Below, piece by piece: positions 8,346-18,798 of a stretch of DNA of 64,000 bases. The notes under the pieces were generated by a model. That model saw nothing but the letters and a program-made list of their open reading frames with translations. It ran no database searches and had not been told where the DNA came from. Position 1 is the first letter of the stretch. Every line of letters begins with the position of its first letter. Made by a program: the position numbers and the translations under genes. Origin of the DNA: Nitrospirota bacterium (GTDB lineage Bacteria > Nitrospirota > Thermodesulfovibrionia > Thermodesulfovibrionales > SM23-35); NCBI GenBank assembly GCA_040754395.1, contig JBFMCL010000016.1, forward strand, positions 17,422-81,421. The letters run 5' to 3'.

Positions 8346-10439
8346 CTAGATTTTTTCCAGGTTGGCGAACCTTACCGCAAGTCTTTTTACCCCGAAGTTG
8401 GGGAAATTGACCATGACCTTCAGGTCGTCTCCATCCCCGTAGCAGTCCCGGACTACCCCGATACCCCATGACGGATGTTTCACCCTGCATCCGGCAGTGT
8501 ACAGGGTAAACGTATCTCTGGGCTTGACGCTTTTCTTGACAGGAGTAAGCTTTATCATCTGACGGCCTGTTATCTTTTCGATCCAGTTGCAGCACTCTCT
8601 GGGGATATCCCTCAGGAACCTCGACGGTTCCTGATCCTGCATTTTGGAATACAGTCTCCTCCTGCTGGCACCTGTGAGCCAGAGTACGTCCTTCGCACGG
8701 GTCATTCCCACATAAAAGAGCCTCCGCTCCTCGGCAATCTCATCCTCGTGATTCATCGCCTTGCAGTAAGGCAGAACACCTTCTTCAAGGCCTGTAATAA
8801 ACACCACCGGAAACTCGAGCCCTTTTGCGTTGTGCAGGGTCATGAGAGAGACAAACTCCCCTTCCTTCACCTCGTCCATGCCGGTTATCATCAGCACCTT
8901 GTCGAGGAAATCTTTTATGTCCCTTCCCTCAGCAGAACTGATCAGTTCCTCCACATTTTTCATTCTTTCCTCGTTAAGGGTATCTGCATAGCCGGATTTT
9001 ACTGCGATGCATCTCAGCATCTCTCCGGCGGACTTGAATTTTGACGGAGAGAACTTCTCGATTGTCTTTACGAATTGAGAAAGCTTTTCTTTCGCTGTAC
9101 TCGAAAACTGATCTCCGCGGAGCATCGTCTTCAGGGCATTGAATAAGGGAATGGTCTTCTTCTTTGCCTCGGTCTCGATTCTTGAAAGAAGGGACGCGCC
9201 TATTCCCCTTGACGGGGTGTTGACAACTCTCCGGAAACTTACATTGTCTCCGCTGTTTACGGACAGGCGCATGTATGCGATGATGTCCTTGATCTCCTTT
9301 CTCTGGTAAAAACTGACGCCCCCCATGATTTTATACGGGAGCCCTTCATTCCGGAGCGCATCTTCGAGCACCCGTGACTGGAGATTAACGCGGTAGAATA
9401 TCGCGAAGTCCCGGTAATTGTATATGCCTTTGAGATAGTATTCCTTTATGGCTTTTGCGATGTATTTTGCTTCGTCCTCATAGGTATTCAGCCAGCAATG
9501 GTGCACTTTTTCCCCGCTGCCCCTCTCTGTCCAGAGTTTCTTCGACTTCCTCTTCAGATTCTGCGCAATCACTGCTCCGGATACATCGAGGATATGCTGC
9601 GTCGAGCGGTAGTTCTGTTCAAGTTTGATGATCTTCACCTTGGGGAAATCATTTTCGAAACTGCTGATATTGCTGACATTGGCTCCCCTGAACTTGTAGA
9701 TGCTCTGGTCATCATCTCCGACAACACAGATCTTCTCATGCCCCGATGCAAGGAGTTTCAGGAGCTTGTACTGCGCAAAGTTGGTGTCCTGGAATTCGTC
9801 GACCAGGATATAGGAAAACTTGTCCTGGTATTTCTCGCAAATATTTTTTTTCGTTTCAAACAATCTGACTGACAGCATGATGAGATCATCGTAATCCAGC
9901 GCATTGCTCCTTTTTAGTTCATCCTGGTACCGCACATAGACCTTCGCAAGTTTCTCGTCAAAACCGAACCCGTCAGCTGAAGAGAGAAAATCCTCGGGGC
10001 TGACGAGGGATGATTTCAGGAAGCTGATCCGTGAGCTTATGCCTTTGTAAAGGGCTTCATAGATCTTGAACTCCTTCAGAATATGGCGTATGAGGCAGCA
10101 CTGGTCGTCTTCGTCGTAAATGGAAAAATTGGGATCGTACCCAATGGCCTTGCTTTCCTTTCTCAATATCCTGTTGCACTGTGAGTGAAATGTGCCTATC
10201 CATGACCCGTTGACGTCCTTATCGATGAGGCTGCTGATCCTGTGCTTCATTTCGTCGGCTGCCTTGTTCGTAAAGGTGACCGTCAGGATAGAATCTTTTG
10301 CATGCTTTTTTAACCTGGTCAGGTAAGAGAACTTGTGGGAAATGACCCGTGTTTTCCCGCTTCCCGCCCCCGCAAATACCATCAACGGGGTGTCATTGCA
10401 CAAAAGAGCTTCTTTCTGCTGGGGGTTTAAATCATGCAT
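8346..10439 (-). CDS. UvrD/PcrA/Rep-type superfamily 1 DNA helicase
   Basis: ATP-dependent 3'-5' helicase for repair and replication restart, 697 residues. I place the start at the second Met (10439) because AAGGAG lies six bases before it. The Q motif LNPQQKEALL is at residues 4-13 and Walker A is AGAGSGKT near 23-30. Walker B/motif II ILVDEFQDTN, motif III GDDDQSIYKFRGA, motif IV-V region (MTLHNAKGLEFPVVF) and VI (EERRLFYVGMTRAK) all follow. The C-terminal tail ends in a small beta domain (HPSWGIGVVRD) typical of PcrA. It lies 8 bases upstream of gatC. Confidence 0.94.
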   Translation of the reverse strand: MHDLNPQQKEALLCNDTPLMVFAGAGSGKTRVISHKFSYLTRLKKHAKDSILTVTFTNKAADEMKHRISSLIDKDVNGSWIGTFHSQCNRILRKESKAIGYDPNFSIYDEDDQCCLIRHILKEFKIYEALYKGISSRISFLKSSLVSPEDFLSSADGFGFDEKLAKVYVRYQDELKRSNALDYDDLIMLSVRLFETKKNICEKYQDKFSYILVDEFQDTNFAQYKLLKLLASGHEKICVVGDDDQSIYKFRGANVSNISSFENDFPKVKIIKLEQNYRSTQHILDVSGAVIAQNLKRKSKKLWTERGSGEKVHHCWLNTYEDEAKYIAKAIKEYYLKGIYNYRDFAIFYRVNLQSRVLEDALRNEGLPYKIMGGVSFYQRKEIKDIIAYMRLSVNSGDNVSFRRVVNTPSRGIGASLLSRIETEAKKKTIPLFNALKTMLRGDQFSSTAKEKLSQFVKTIEKFSPSKFKSAGEMLRCIAVKSGYADTLNEERMKNVEELISSAEGRDIKDFLDKVLMITGMDEVKEGEFVSLMTLHNAKGLEFPVVFITGLEEGVLPYCKAMNHEDEIAEERRLFYVGMTRAKDVLWLTGASRRRLYSKMQDQEPSRFLRDIPRECCNWIEKITGRQMIKLTPVKKSVKPRDTFTLYTAGCRVKHPSWGIGVVRDCYGDGDDLKVMVNFPNFGVKRLAVRFANLEKI

Positions 10440-10597
10440 TAATATCTCCTTTGACTTATTCATGTTAACAGATTCTCACCATTTTAATCTATGCTGCATC
10501 CCGGTTAACACGGTTTCTCGTGTCTTCCACGGTTCCTTAAAGGCAGGTCAACCCTGTTCCGCGAAAAACTCCGGAAACTCATAACTTCCCGACAGCC

Positions 10598-12424
10598 TTA
10601 TTCAACGGTCACGCTTTTGGCAAGATTTCGTGGCTGATCGACATCACATCCCCGCAGGACACCGATGTGATACGCAAGCAACTGCATGGGAACCGCCATC
10701 AGCACCGTTGACAGATACGGATTCGTTGTCGGCACAAAGATGCTCCTGTCAGCGGTCCTGCAGATATCATCATGAGCATCATTTGTGATTAAAATAATTT
10801 TCCCCCCTCTGCTTTTTACCTCCTGGATATTGGAGGCCATCTTCTCAAACAACTCGTCCCTGTGTGCAAGTACCACGACAGGCATCTCTTCATCTATCAG
10901 CGCGATAGGACCATGTTTCATTTCACCTGCTGGATACCCTTCGGCATGAATATAGGAGATCTCTTTGAGCTTCAGTGCTCCCTCGAGCCCTACAGGATGG
11001 TGAATGCCCCTTCCAAGATACAGAAAATCCTGTGCTTTGAAAAATTCTTTTGCTACAGATATGATGTCTTCATCTGTTTTCAGAGCCTGTTCGACTTTTC
11101 CCGGCAGCATGAGGAGTTCTTTCAGAAGCGTCTGCGATTCATCGGTTGTGATTACCTTTCTGACTGTGCCGAGCGCAACCGTGAAGAGGTACAGACCTAC
11201 AATCTGGGTGGTGAATGCCTTGGTCGAGGCGACCCCGATTTCAGGCCCCGAATGGGTATAGAATACGGCATCAGCCTCCCTTGAAGACGTGCTCCCGAGT
11301 ACATTGCATATGCTCATTACCCTTGCGCCAAGTTTTTTTGCCTCCCTCTGTGCAGCAAGAGTGTCAGCGGTTTCACCTGATTGTGTGATGACAATCATAA
11401 GATCTCCGGGCCGGATTATCGGCTTTCTGTAGCGAAATTCCGACGCGATGTCAACCTCAACAGGGATTCGTACAAGTCCCTCTATCATGTATTTGCCGAT
11501 GAGGGCTGCATGGTAGGATGTTCCGCAGGCCACAAGAAAAATACGCTCTGCCCTCGTAAGCGCCTCTTTGCTCATGCCGAATTCCTGAAGGTTCACTTCA
11601 GCATTTTCAAGACTGAACCTGCCTCTAAGGGTATCTGCGATTGCCCTGGGCTGTTCGTAGATTTCCTTGAGCATGAAATGCTTGTACCCGCCCTTTTCAG
11701 CCATTGAAGGGCTCCATGACACTGAGTTCACCTCTTTTCGGACGGTATTCCCTCCGGAATCGATGACACTGACTCCATTGCGGGTCAGCACAGCCATCTC
11801 TCCGTCATCAAGGAATATGACATCTCTCGAATAGCTCAGGAATGCCGGGATATCAGATGCGACAAAATATTCGCCTTCACTCAGTCCCACGACAAGGGGG
11901 CTGTCCTTTCTCACTGCCACTATCTTGTCCGGTTCATCCTGACTGATCACGGCTATCGCGTACGTGCCTTCAACCTCTTTCAGCGCTTTCCTGACCGCAT
12001 CCTCCAGCGTGCTTCCCCTTGTGTGTTCGTGAATAAGGTGGCAGAGCACCTCAGTATCAGTTTCCGAAGAGAAAACATATCCTTTCCCGGTCAGTGTCTT
12101 TTTTAGGGCAAGATAATTCTCAATAATGCCGTTATGCACGAGAACTATTCCGTCAGACCTGTGTGGATGTGCGTTTTCATCAGACGGTCTTCCATGCGTG
12201 GCCCATCGTGTATGGCCTATCGCGTTATGGCTGGACGGGCTCTCTGATTCAATGAGAGAAGAGAGTTCCTTTATCTTTCCGAGACATCTTCTGACCTCGA
12301 TCCCCTTATCCGAAAAAAATGCAACCCCCGCAGAATCATACCCCCGGTATTCAAGGCGCTTCAGTCCTTCCAGCACAACGGATACTGCATTTTTCGTTCC
12401 GACATAACCAATTATCCCGCACAT
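10598..12424 (-). CDS. glmS: Glutamine-fructose-6-phosphate aminotransferase (isomerizing)
   Basis: Makes glucosamine-6-phosphate from fructose-6-phosphate and glutamine, the entry to peptidoglycan and LPS amino sugars. 608 residues, full length. After Met removal the catalytic Cys is N-terminal (MCGIIGYVG). The glutaminase domain covers about 1-220 (HTRWATHGRPSDENAHPH), two SIS domains follow (LVACGTSYHAALIGKYMIEG; GRGIHHPVGLEGALKLKE), and the C-terminal tail ends DQPRNLAKSVTVE as usual. glmU lies 85 bases upstream on the same strand, so the two UDP-GlcNAc genes are adjacent. I see no glmS ribozyme in the short upstream gap. Confidence 0.98.
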   Translation of the reverse strand: MCGIIGYVGTKNAVSVVLEGLKRLEYRGYDSAGVAFFSDKGIEVRRCLGKIKELSSLIESESPSSHNAIGHTRWATHGRPSDENAHPHRSDGIVLVHNGIIENYLALKKTLTGKGYVFSSETDTEVLCHLIHEHTRGSTLEDAVRKALKEVEGTYAIAVISQDEPDKIVAVRKDSPLVVGLSEGEYFVASDIPAFLSYSRDVIFLDDGEMAVLTRNGVSVIDSGGNTVRKEVNSVSWSPSMAEKGGYKHFMLKEIYEQPRAIADTLRGRFSLENAEVNLQEFGMSKEALTRAERIFLVACGTSYHAALIGKYMIEGLVRIPVEVDIASEFRYRKPIIRPGDLMIVITQSGETADTLAAQREAKKLGARVMSICNVLGSTSSREADAVFYTHSGPEIGVASTKAFTTQIVGLYLFTVALGTVRKVITTDESQTLLKELLMLPGKVEQALKTDEDIISVAKEFFKAQDFLYLGRGIHHPVGLEGALKLKEISYIHAEGYPAGEMKHGPIALIDEEMPVVVLAHRDELFEKMASNIQEVKSRGGKIILITNDAHDDICRTADRSIFVPTTNPYLSTVLMAVPMQLLAYHIGVLRGCDVDQPRNLAKSVTVE

Positions 12425-12509
12425 ACGTTAATCAGCCGGGCAAAAAACACTTGGATGAGAGCCAACTGCAAGGAGTATAGTCGCCTGCTCCTGTCTATCA
12501 GATCTCCGC

Positions 12510-13910
12510 TTAATGTTTTCCGCTCCGGGCTCCTTTCAATTTTTTCCTTCTTTTCTGGACCCAGCCTTCGATAGTTTTCTGCTGCACCCTGGTTAGGGCC
12601 AGGGATCCCGAAGGCACATCCTTTGTGATCGTCGAACCCGCGCCCACATAGGCTCCCCTGCCTACCTTTACAGGCGCAACAAGCTGCGAATCACTTCCGA
12701 TAAAAACGCTGTCCTCAACCGTAGTTATATGTTTGTGATGGCCGTCATAGTTGCAGGTTATGGTTCCAGCCCCGATATTCACATTTCTGCCAATCTTTGC
12801 ATCACCCAGATACGCAAGGTGCGATGCCTTTGTATTGGGGCCTATGACTGACTTTTTCACCTCGACAAAATTCCCAATCCGGGCACCTTCTCCTATCTCT
12901 GATCCGGGTCGTATATGGGCAAAAGGTCCGACCGAGGCCCCCTTTTTCACCACAGACCCTTCGATCAGTGTAGAGTCTTTGATCGTTGCACCTTCTTCCA
13001 CAATACTGTCCAGAATTCTCACATTCGGGAATATCGTGCAATTTTTCCCTATCCTGGTGCTGCCTTCGAAATGGACATTCGGATACACCGTGGTCCCCTG
13101 CCCGAGGGAGGTATCTGCAGAAATGAACACCGATCCGGCATCAATAAACCTCACCCCGCGGGCCTGCCATCCCCTGACCATCCTCTGTTTCATCATCTGT
13201 TCCGCCTCGCGGAGTTCTGCAATGGTATTTATTCCGGTGAATTCCTCTTCCGATCCGATACAGAACGCACTGACCTTAAAGCCCCTGTCCTTTGCGAGAC
13301 GGACAATGTCGGTCAGATAGTACTCACCCTTCGATGCATTCAGCGGGATGTCCTTCAAAAGATGCAATGCGTCTGATTCAATTGCATATACCCCGCTGTT
13401 CACTTCACGGACCTTTTTCTGTATTTCGGTTGCGTCACGGTTTTCGATGATGGCGGTTATTCTTCCCCTGTCATCCTTTATGATTCTTCCGTACGAACCG
13501 GGGTCTTCTGCAACAAAAGAAAGCACAGATATCCTGTTTTTTCTCTTCCTGTGAAGTCCAACGAATTTTTTGAGACTGCCGGCGGTGATCAGGGGAGTGT
13601 CTCCATTCACAATCATGACTGTGCCCCTGAAACCCCTCAGGGAAGGCAATGCCACGGATACTGCGTTGCCTGTGCCTTTGGCTTCTCTCTGCAGTGCAAA
13701 GGTAACTGAATCTGCATTCCGCAGTGATGCCTTTATTTCTTTCGCGTGTTTTCCGATGACTACAATGGTCTTTTCCGGCCTGACCTGAAAAAGGCAGTTC
13801 AGCACATATTGCAGCATGGGAGTTCCGTGCAGCCTGTGGAGCACTTTGGGCAGAGATGAATTCATCCTTGTTCCGAGTCCGGCAGCCAGCACAACGACCG
13901 CCAGCCTCAT
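12510..13910 (-). CDS. glmU: Bifunctional GlmU (uridyltransferase / acetyltransferase)
   Basis: Acetylates glucosamine-1-phosphate and then attaches UMP to give UDP-GlcNAc. 466 residues. The N-terminal nucleotidyltransferase starts with LAAGLGTRMNSSLPKVLH (about 8-25), and GETYYLTD-like GEYYLTDIV binds substrate near 195. From about 255 a left-handed beta-helix of hexapeptide repeats is visible (IGKNCTIFPNVRIL, IGEGARIGNFVEVKK), with the acetyltransferase signature SHLAYLGDAKIGRNVNIGAG. It overlaps the DUF502 gene by 4 bases (ATGA), so translation is coupled. Confidence 0.97.
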   Translation of the reverse strand: MRLAVVVLAAGLGTRMNSSLPKVLHRLHGTPMLQYVLNCLFQVRPEKTIVVIGKHAKEIKASLRNADSVTFALQREAKGTGNAVSVALPSLRGFRGTVMIVNGDTPLITAGSLKKFVGLHRKRKNRISVLSFVAEDPGSYGRIIKDDRGRITAIIENRDATEIQKKVREVNSGVYAIESDALHLLKDIPLNASKGEYYLTDIVRLAKDRGFKVSAFCIGSEEEFTGINTIAELREAEQMMKQRMVRGWQARGVRFIDAGSVFISADTSLGQGTTVYPNVHFEGSTRIGKNCTIFPNVRILDSIVEEGATIKDSTLIEGSVVKKGASVGPFAHIRPGSEIGEGARIGNFVEVKKSVIGPNTKASHLAYLGDAKIGRNVNIGAGTITCNYDGHHKHITTVEDSVFIGSDSQLVAPVKVGRGAYVGAGSTITKDVPSGSLALTRVQQKTIEGWVQKRRKKLKGARSGKH

Positions 13911-14539
13911 CCCTTTACCTCGGAAATCTTGGCAGGAGTTGCTATCCCGCCGGAAAGGATAATTCTTATCCCCTCTTCAATCGAAATATTCGTAAAAAAG
14001 ATATGTTCGTCCTGGAAGAGTGCAATTTCACCGAAATATACAAGATTGGTTGGAATATAGACCGCCTTCAGCACGGTCTCTTTTCCGTCCCTTGCAGTTT
14101 CCATCACACATTCCTTGGTGAGGAATCCATATGCGTAAACCCCGGGCCTCGGATATTCGACAACCACGAATTTCTTGAAAGAGGTTTTCTGGCTCTCAGG
14201 GGAAAATGCATCGACAAGCTGTTTCACCGCGGTATAAATTCCCTTGAACCCGGGGATTTTCAGAAAAATGTTTTCGATCCACTCGATGATTCTTCTGCCA
14301 ATAACATTCGTCGAAATGATCCCGACTATGAATATAAGAAGCACGGCTGAAAAAAACCCGAGGCCGGGAACATGATAGCCCAGGACCTGAAAATAGAGGG
14401 GTTCAAGAAGGCCGTCAACAAAGTTGAAAAACCAGCCTACAACGAGAAAAGTGATGACGGTCGGAATGGAAATCAGCAGGCCTGCTAAAAATCTTCTGCG
14501 GAAGGTTGCCCTGATGGAAATACCCATCTTATTTCTCAA
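13907..14539 (-). CDS. DUF502-family inner membrane protein
   Basis: A 210-residue protein of the DUF502 family. Two hydrophobic segments are clear: about residues 15-38 ([20 protein letters not shown]) and 57-80 ([20 protein letters not shown]). The soluble part has the family signature [18 protein letters not shown] followed by a beta-rich stretch ending [20 protein letters not shown]. Family function is not established. It overlaps yebC by 11 bases upstream and glmU by 4 downstream, placing it in a tight translation-coupled run. Confidence 0.85.
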   Translation of the reverse strand: MRNKMGISIRATFRRRFLAGLLISIPTVITFLVVGWFFNFVDGLLEPLYFQVLGYHVPGLGFFSAVLLIFIVGIISTNVIGRRIIEWIENIFLKIPGFKGIYTAVKQLVDAFSPESQKTSFKKFVVVEYPRPGVYAYGFLTKECVMETARDGKETVLKAVYIPTNLVYFGEIALFQDEHIFFTNISIEEGIRIILSGGIATPAKISEVKG

Positions 14540-15284
14540 CCTTGGCGATCACCTCGTCAGGAACGTCAAAATTTGAATATACATTCTGGACATCATCATG
14601 ATCTTCCAGCGCTTCGATCAGCCGCATGATCTGTTCTGCCTGTTTTTCTTCGACGACTGCATACGTTTTCGGCAACATGGTAATTTCTGCAAGGGATACC
14701 GGGATTCCCGCTTTTTCAAGTGCGGTTTTTATCTGCTGCAGATTTTCAGGAGCAGTGATAATTTCGTAATTCTCCTCTTTCTGGTTATTCTTCATGTCTT
14801 CGGCGCCACCCTCAAGCGCAACCGCCATGAGGGTATCTTCATCGGTCCTGTCTTTTTCTATGAGGATGTATCCCTTTTTTTCGAAAAGCCATGCTACACA
14901 TCCTGCTTCACCCAAATTGCCGCCGTTTTTTGTCATGAGATGCCTTATATCAGAGCTTGTCCTGTTCTTGTTGTCTGTCATAATATCTATAAGAATCGCC
15001 GCACCTCCCGGACCATACCCCTCATACTGGAATTCTTCATACGATACTCCGGGAAGCTCACCGGTGCCCTTCATGATTGCCCTCTTGATATTGTCACCCG
15101 GCATGTTTACTTCTTTTGCCTTCTCGATCGCGGTCCTCAGCCTGGGGTTGCCTGAAAGGTCACCGCCTCCAAGCCGTGCAGATACGGAAATTTCCTTCAC
15201 GATCTTGGTGAAAACCTTCCCGCGTTTTGCGTCGGTACTCGCTTTTTTATGCTTGATTTGCGCCCATTTGGAATGTCCTGCCAC
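14529..15284 (-). CDS. yebC: YebC/PmpR-family regulatory or translation factor
   Basis: 251-residue YebC/PmpR protein. The start is GTG at 15284, giving [20 protein letters not shown], the hallmark N-terminus, with GGAGGGGGATA directly upstream. Further family blocks are visible ([22 protein letters not shown], shown here in part as [25 protein letters not shown]). Family members were described as transcriptional regulators and more recently as ribosome factors for proline stretches. In many bacteria yebC is next to ruvC; here it sits between an NtrC-type regulator and DUF502. Confidence 0.95.
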   Translation of the reverse strand: MAGHSKWAQIKHKKASTDAKRGKVFTKIVKEISVSARLGGGDLSGNPRLRTAIEKAKEVNMPGDNIKRAIMKGTGELPGVSYEEFQYEGYGPGGAAILIDIMTDNKNRTSSDIRHLMTKNGGNLGEAGCVAWLFEKKGYILIEKDRTDEDTLMAVALEGGAEDMKNNQKEENYEIITAPENLQQIKTALEKAGIPVSLAEITMLPKTYAVVEEKQAEQIMRLIEALEDHDDVQNVYSNFDVPDEVIAKVEK

Positions 15285-15349
15285 TATCCCCCTCCGGTAA
15301 GAACATGTGAATGTGTAATCTTTATGATAATGCCACAGAGATTGGCCTG

Positions 15350-16720
15350 TCAAGCCTCAAGCCCGTATTCCTTTATCTTCGTGAGGAGTGTCTTGTAGCT
15401 CACCTGCAGGATTTCAGCCGCCTTCGTCTTGTTCCCTTTTGTCTCTTTCAGGACATCAGAGATCCTCCGGGACTCAGCCTTTCTCTGCGCCTCCTTTGAC
15501 ACCGCTTCGAGCGGTCCTGTCATCGTGAACACCTCTTCGGGAGCACTGAATCCGGGTTGCCTGCTGAACATAAAAAGCTCCGGGGGCAGCGTGTCTCCGT
15601 CAGAAAGAATCACCGCTCTTTCGACGGCATTTTCGAGTTCTCTTACGTTGCCTTTCCAGTGATAATGCATAAGCAGATCCAGTACCTCCTTCGAAATACT
15701 CTTCAGCGGCGTCTTTATCTCACGGCAATACTGGTTGACGAAGTATTCCGCGAGCAGTGGGATATCCTCCCTTCTCTCCCGCAGGGGCGGTATTTTGACC
15801 GGAAATACATTCAGCCGGTAATAAAGGTCCTCCCGGAACTTTTTATCCTCGACCGCCTTTTCAAGGTCTTTGTTGCTTGCAGCAACAATCCTTACATCAA
15901 CCGTGATAGGCCTGACCGCACCGACCCGTTCAATTTCTCCCTCTTCGATCGCCCTCAGGAGTTTTGACTGTATCGTGAGATCCATATCTCCGATTTCATC
16001 GAGAAAAATGGTTCCTTTGTCCGCCATTTCAAACTTGCCCAGCTTTTTGGTCTCTGCACCAGTAAATGCACCTTTTTCGTGCCCGAAAAGCTCTGACTCA
16101 AGCAGGTCCCTCGGGATTGCAGCACAGTTGATCGGAACGAACGGGTAGCTTTTCCTGTTGCTCAGGTGATGAATTGCCCTCGCAAAAAGCTCCTTACCGG
16201 TACCGCTTTCACCAATCAGAAGCACCGTTGCGTTTGTAGGGGCAACCTTCTGAATAATCTGCGCAACAGAGACTATCGCCTCGCTCCTTCCGATAATCCT
16301 CGGCATCCCGAACTTTGATGCAAATTCTTCTTTTAAAAGAATATTTTCAGTGGTAATCCTCTGGTTCTCCAGTGCCCGCCTTATGAGCACAAGGAGGTGA
16401 TCGGTATCAAACGGTTTGGTGATAAAATCAAACGCACCCTGTTTCATCGCCTCTACCGCGGTCTCAACAGACCCAAAGGCGGTCATGATAATGACCGGCC
16501 GTATCTGGTTTTCTTCTTTCGATACCCTGAGAATTTCTATCCCGTTCTTTTGCGGCAGCTTCAGGTCTGTCAGAACAAGGTCAATCTTTCCCTCCTTCAG
16601 ACAATTGATCCCCTCCATCCCGTTTTTCGCAGAAATTACCCTGTATCCTTCAGCCTCAAGGGTCAGTTTCAGCATCTCTGCCATGGATTCCTTATCTTCT
16701 ATCACAAGAATCGTTTCCAT
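15350..16720 (-). CDS. NtrC-family sigma54-dependent response regulator
   Basis: 456-residue activator of sigma54 promoters. Receiver domain about 1-120 with the phospho-acceptor Asp in [15 protein letters not shown]+ domain about 140-375 with Walker A GESGTGKE, the sigma54-contact loop GAFTGA, and DEIGDMD; Fis-type helix-turn-helix at the C-terminus ([20 protein letters not shown]). No sensor kinase is adjacent, so its partner is unknown. mtnP lies 4 bases upstream. A sigma54-like promoter is seen 1 kb away in front of lpxC, a possible target but unproven. Confidence 0.96.
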   Translation of the reverse strand: METILVIEDKESMAEMLKLTLEAEGYRVISAKNGMEGINCLKEGKIDLVLTDLKLPQKNGIEILRVSKEENQIRPVIIMTAFGSVETAVEAMKQGAFDFITKPFDTDHLLVLIRRALENQRITTENILLKEEFASKFGMPRIIGRSEAIVSVAQIIQKVAPTNATVLLIGESGTGKELFARAIHHLSNRKSYPFVPINCAAIPRDLLESELFGHEKGAFTGAETKKLGKFEMADKGTIFLDEIGDMDLTIQSKLLRAIEEGEIERVGAVRPITVDVRIVAASNKDLEKAVEDKKFREDLYYRLNVFPVKIPPLRERREDIPLLAEYFVNQYCREIKTPLKSISKEVLDLLMHYHWKGNVRELENAVERAVILSDGDTLPPELFMFSRQPGFSAPEEVFTMTGPLEAVSKEAQRKAESRRISDVLKETKGNKTKAAEILQVSYKTLLTKIKEYGLEA

Positions 16721-16724
16721 GGAA

Positions 16725-17507
16725 TCAGACTTTCGCCTCTCTCAAGGCTTCTTTACAGGAACATTTCCGCGCTGAAGGAACCAGTCTGAGAGTCTCTTTC
16801 AAAAGTGTTCTCAGGCGCCCGGAAGCTTTCTGCATTGTTTCCACAACCTCTGTTGCGGTAAGCTTTTTTTCCCGCACTCCGGGGGCGAAGTTGGTAACAA
16901 CGGCGATGCCGGCATAGCACATCTCTGCTTCCCGGGCAAGGGCAGCTTCAGGCATTGCCGTCATCCCGACAACATCCGCACCCGCACGGGCAAAAAAGCG
17001 TATCTCAGCTCTCGTTTCAAGCCTTGGTCCGTTGGTACATACATAAGTTCCTGATTTTTTAACAGATATTTTTGTTTTTTTACCCGCAGTCAGAACGACC
17101 TTCCTCAGTGCGGCACAATACGGTTCCGTAAAATCCACATGATACACCCCTGTATCGCCCTCCCAGAATGTAGATTTCCTTCCATCTGTCATATCGATGA
17201 CCTGATCAAGCACTACCAGGTTCCCGGGAATCAGTGCCCTGTGAATCCCTCCTGTAGCACCAATCGATATGATCTTCGTGACCCCGAGCTCACGGAAACC
17301 CCATATGTTAGCCCTGTAATTAATCCTGTGCGGTGCGATAGAATGACGTTTGCCATGTCTTGGCAGGAATATGACATTTCGTTCTGAGAATTCTCCCATC
17401 AGATATGCATCAGAAGGTGAGCCAAAGGGCGTTTTGACCCTTTTCTCCCTTTTGATCGTGACTCCTTCAATCTGATAGAGACCGCTGCCCCCGATTATAC
17501 CTATCAT
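16725..17507 (-). CDS. mtnP: 5'-methylthioadenosine phosphorylase family protein
   Basis: Cleaves methylthioadenosine (or methylthioinosine) with phosphate, salvaging the by-product of polyamine and SAM chemistry. 260 residues, usual for the family. The N-terminal IGIIGGSGLYQIEGV binds phosphate; LPRHGKRHSIAPHRINYRAN and NGPRLETRAEIRFFARAGAD are conserved; GMTAMPEAALAREAEMCYAG is the base/ribose region. GAGAGGGG precedes the ATG. The exact nucleoside (adenosine or inosine form) cannot be decided from motifs alone. The gene heads the minus-strand directon. Confidence 0.92.
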   Translation of the reverse strand: MIGIIGGSGLYQIEGVTIKREKRVKTPFGSPSDAYLMGEFSERNVIFLPRHGKRHSIAPHRINYRANIWGFRELGVTKIISIGATGGIHRALIPGNLVVLDQVIDMTDGRKSTFWEGDTGVYHVDFTEPYCAALRKVVLTAGKKTKISVKKSGTYVCTNGPRLETRAEIRFFARAGADVVGMTAMPEAALAREAEMCYAGIAVVTNFAPGVREKKLTATEVVETMQKASGRLRTLLKETLRLVPSARKCSCKEALREAKV

Positions 17508-17833
17508 ATTGCCCCTCTCCCGTTACCGGACATTGTTTCGTGGGGTAATCATTCCTCAGTAGGAGTATTGTACCTCAGAAACCGGAATTTTGATATATTG
17601 GGACCGCTTTTTCACGGACTGTAGTAAATAATACACACATTATTGTCGTCAGACAACACACTTGATCCTCATATGAAACAAATAATATCAACAAAAACTT
17701 TAACTTATCGTTCAAGAGCCAGTTTGTACGCCATTCCCGGGAGCAATCAGAAAACAGTAAAAAAAAACGGGTTTTTTCAATTCCTCTGGCATCGTATTTG
17801 CAATCTATTCCCATGTTTTTATTGATTAACGCC
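17508..17833. other. Divergent intergenic region between mtnP and lpxC
   Basis: 326 AT-rich bases separating the two divergent genes. It holds an inverted repeat TTGTC-GTCA-GACAA near 17642-17655, an A9-CGGG-T6 tract near 17760-17777, and the sigma54-like site described separately. A long open frame on either strand here lacks a ribosome site and is not called. Confidence 0.6.
17787..17803 (+). promoter_or_regulatory. Candidate sigma54 (-24/-12) promoter of lpxC
   Basis: TGGCATCGTATTTGCAA fits TGGCAY-N5-TTGCW with the required 10 bases between GG and GC. The predicted start point is near 17813, about 20 bases before the chosen lpxC ATG. One position (C for R) departs from the consensus. No upstream activator site could be identified with confidence. 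Confidence 0.45.
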
Positions 17834-18712
17834 ATGCGATTACAGAGAACTTTAAAACAGGAAATAAAATTCGAGGGAATCGGGCTTCACACAGGCCGGT
17901 ATTCGAAGGTCTGCCTTAAACCGGCGCCGAGGGATACCGGGATCATTTTTGTACGGATAGACAAGGATCTGGCGATAAAGGCTTCTATCGGTTCCGTAAC
18001 CGATACCGCGTTTGCCACAACTCTCGGCCTCAACGGGACAAGGGTCAAGACGGTTGAACACGTCCTTGCTGCCCTGGCAGGCCTCGGAATAGACAATGTA
18101 TATATTGAACTGAATGGTACCGAGATCCCTATTCTGGACGGGAGTTCCCTGGAACTGACAAGCCTGATCCTCAACGCCGGCATCGCAAAACAGAGCAAAA
18201 AAAGACCGTATATACGAATCACACACCCTGTAGCTCTTACTGACGGCAATGCCGAGATTGCAGTGTTTCCGTATCATGGAAGACGGATCACCTACAGGAT
18301 CCACTTCAATCATCATCTTCTCGGTGAACAGCAGCTGAGCCTGGATCTCACCGAGGAAAGTTTCACCCTGGAAATTGCCCCTGCAAGGACATTCGGATTC
18401 CTCAAGGACGTTGAGTATCTGAAGGCAAACGGGTTTGCAAGGGGCGGCTCATTCGACAACGCAATTATCCTCGGAGAAACCGGCATCCTGAATGCAACAG
18501 GTCTCAGGTTTAAGGATGAATTCGTGCGTCATAAAATCCTTGACCTTATCGGCGACTTTTCCCTGATCGGCTACCCGATTTACGGGCATGTTATTGCGAA
18601 TAAGTCTGGCCATACGACAAATCTGAAGTTCCTGAAAAAGCTGCTCACCCATTCCGAATGCTGGGAGCTGGAGGCTGAAATCAGCCCGCAGCCTGTTCTC
18701 TCTTACTCATAA
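17834..18712 (+). CDS. lpxC: UDP-3-O-acyl-N-acetylglucosamine deacetylase
   Basis: Zinc deacetylase for the committed step of lipid A synthesis, 292 residues from the chosen Met. The reading frame is open 36 bases further upstream, but family alignment favours MRLQRTLKQEIKFEGIGLHT as the start; no clear Shine-Dalgarno precedes it. Zinc ligands are in TVEHVLAALAGLGIDN and HKILDLIGD, and the catalytic His is in KSGHTTNL near the C-terminus. LDGSS substrate-contact loop is intact. Unlike its neighbours it is on the plus strand and appears monocistronic. This gene is the main evidence for an LPS-bearing outer membrane. Confidence 0.96.
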   Translation: MRLQRTLKQEIKFEGIGLHTGRYSKVCLKPAPRDTGIIFVRIDKDLAIKASIGSVTDTAFATTLGLNGTRVKTVEHVLAALAGLGIDNVYIELNGTEIPILDGSSLELTSLILNAGIAKQSKKRPYIRITHPVALTDGNAEIAVFPYHGRRITYRIHFNHHLLGEQQLSLDLTEESFTLEIAPARTFGFLKDVEYLKANGFARGGSFDNAIILGETGILNATGLRFKDEFVRHKILDLIGDFSLIGYPIYGHVIANKSGHTTNLKFLKKLLTHSECWELEAEISPQPVLSYS

Positions 18713-18798
18713 TAATCATTTATTATCAATTATTTGCAATTTTTACTTGAATTTTTCCTCAGAATAGAGTTTCATATCTATGAAGACCGCAAAAAGAA

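Noticed and set aside
10464..12509. glmS ribozyme near glmS
   Set aside because: The 85-base gap upstream of glmS is too short and lacks the ribozyme core.
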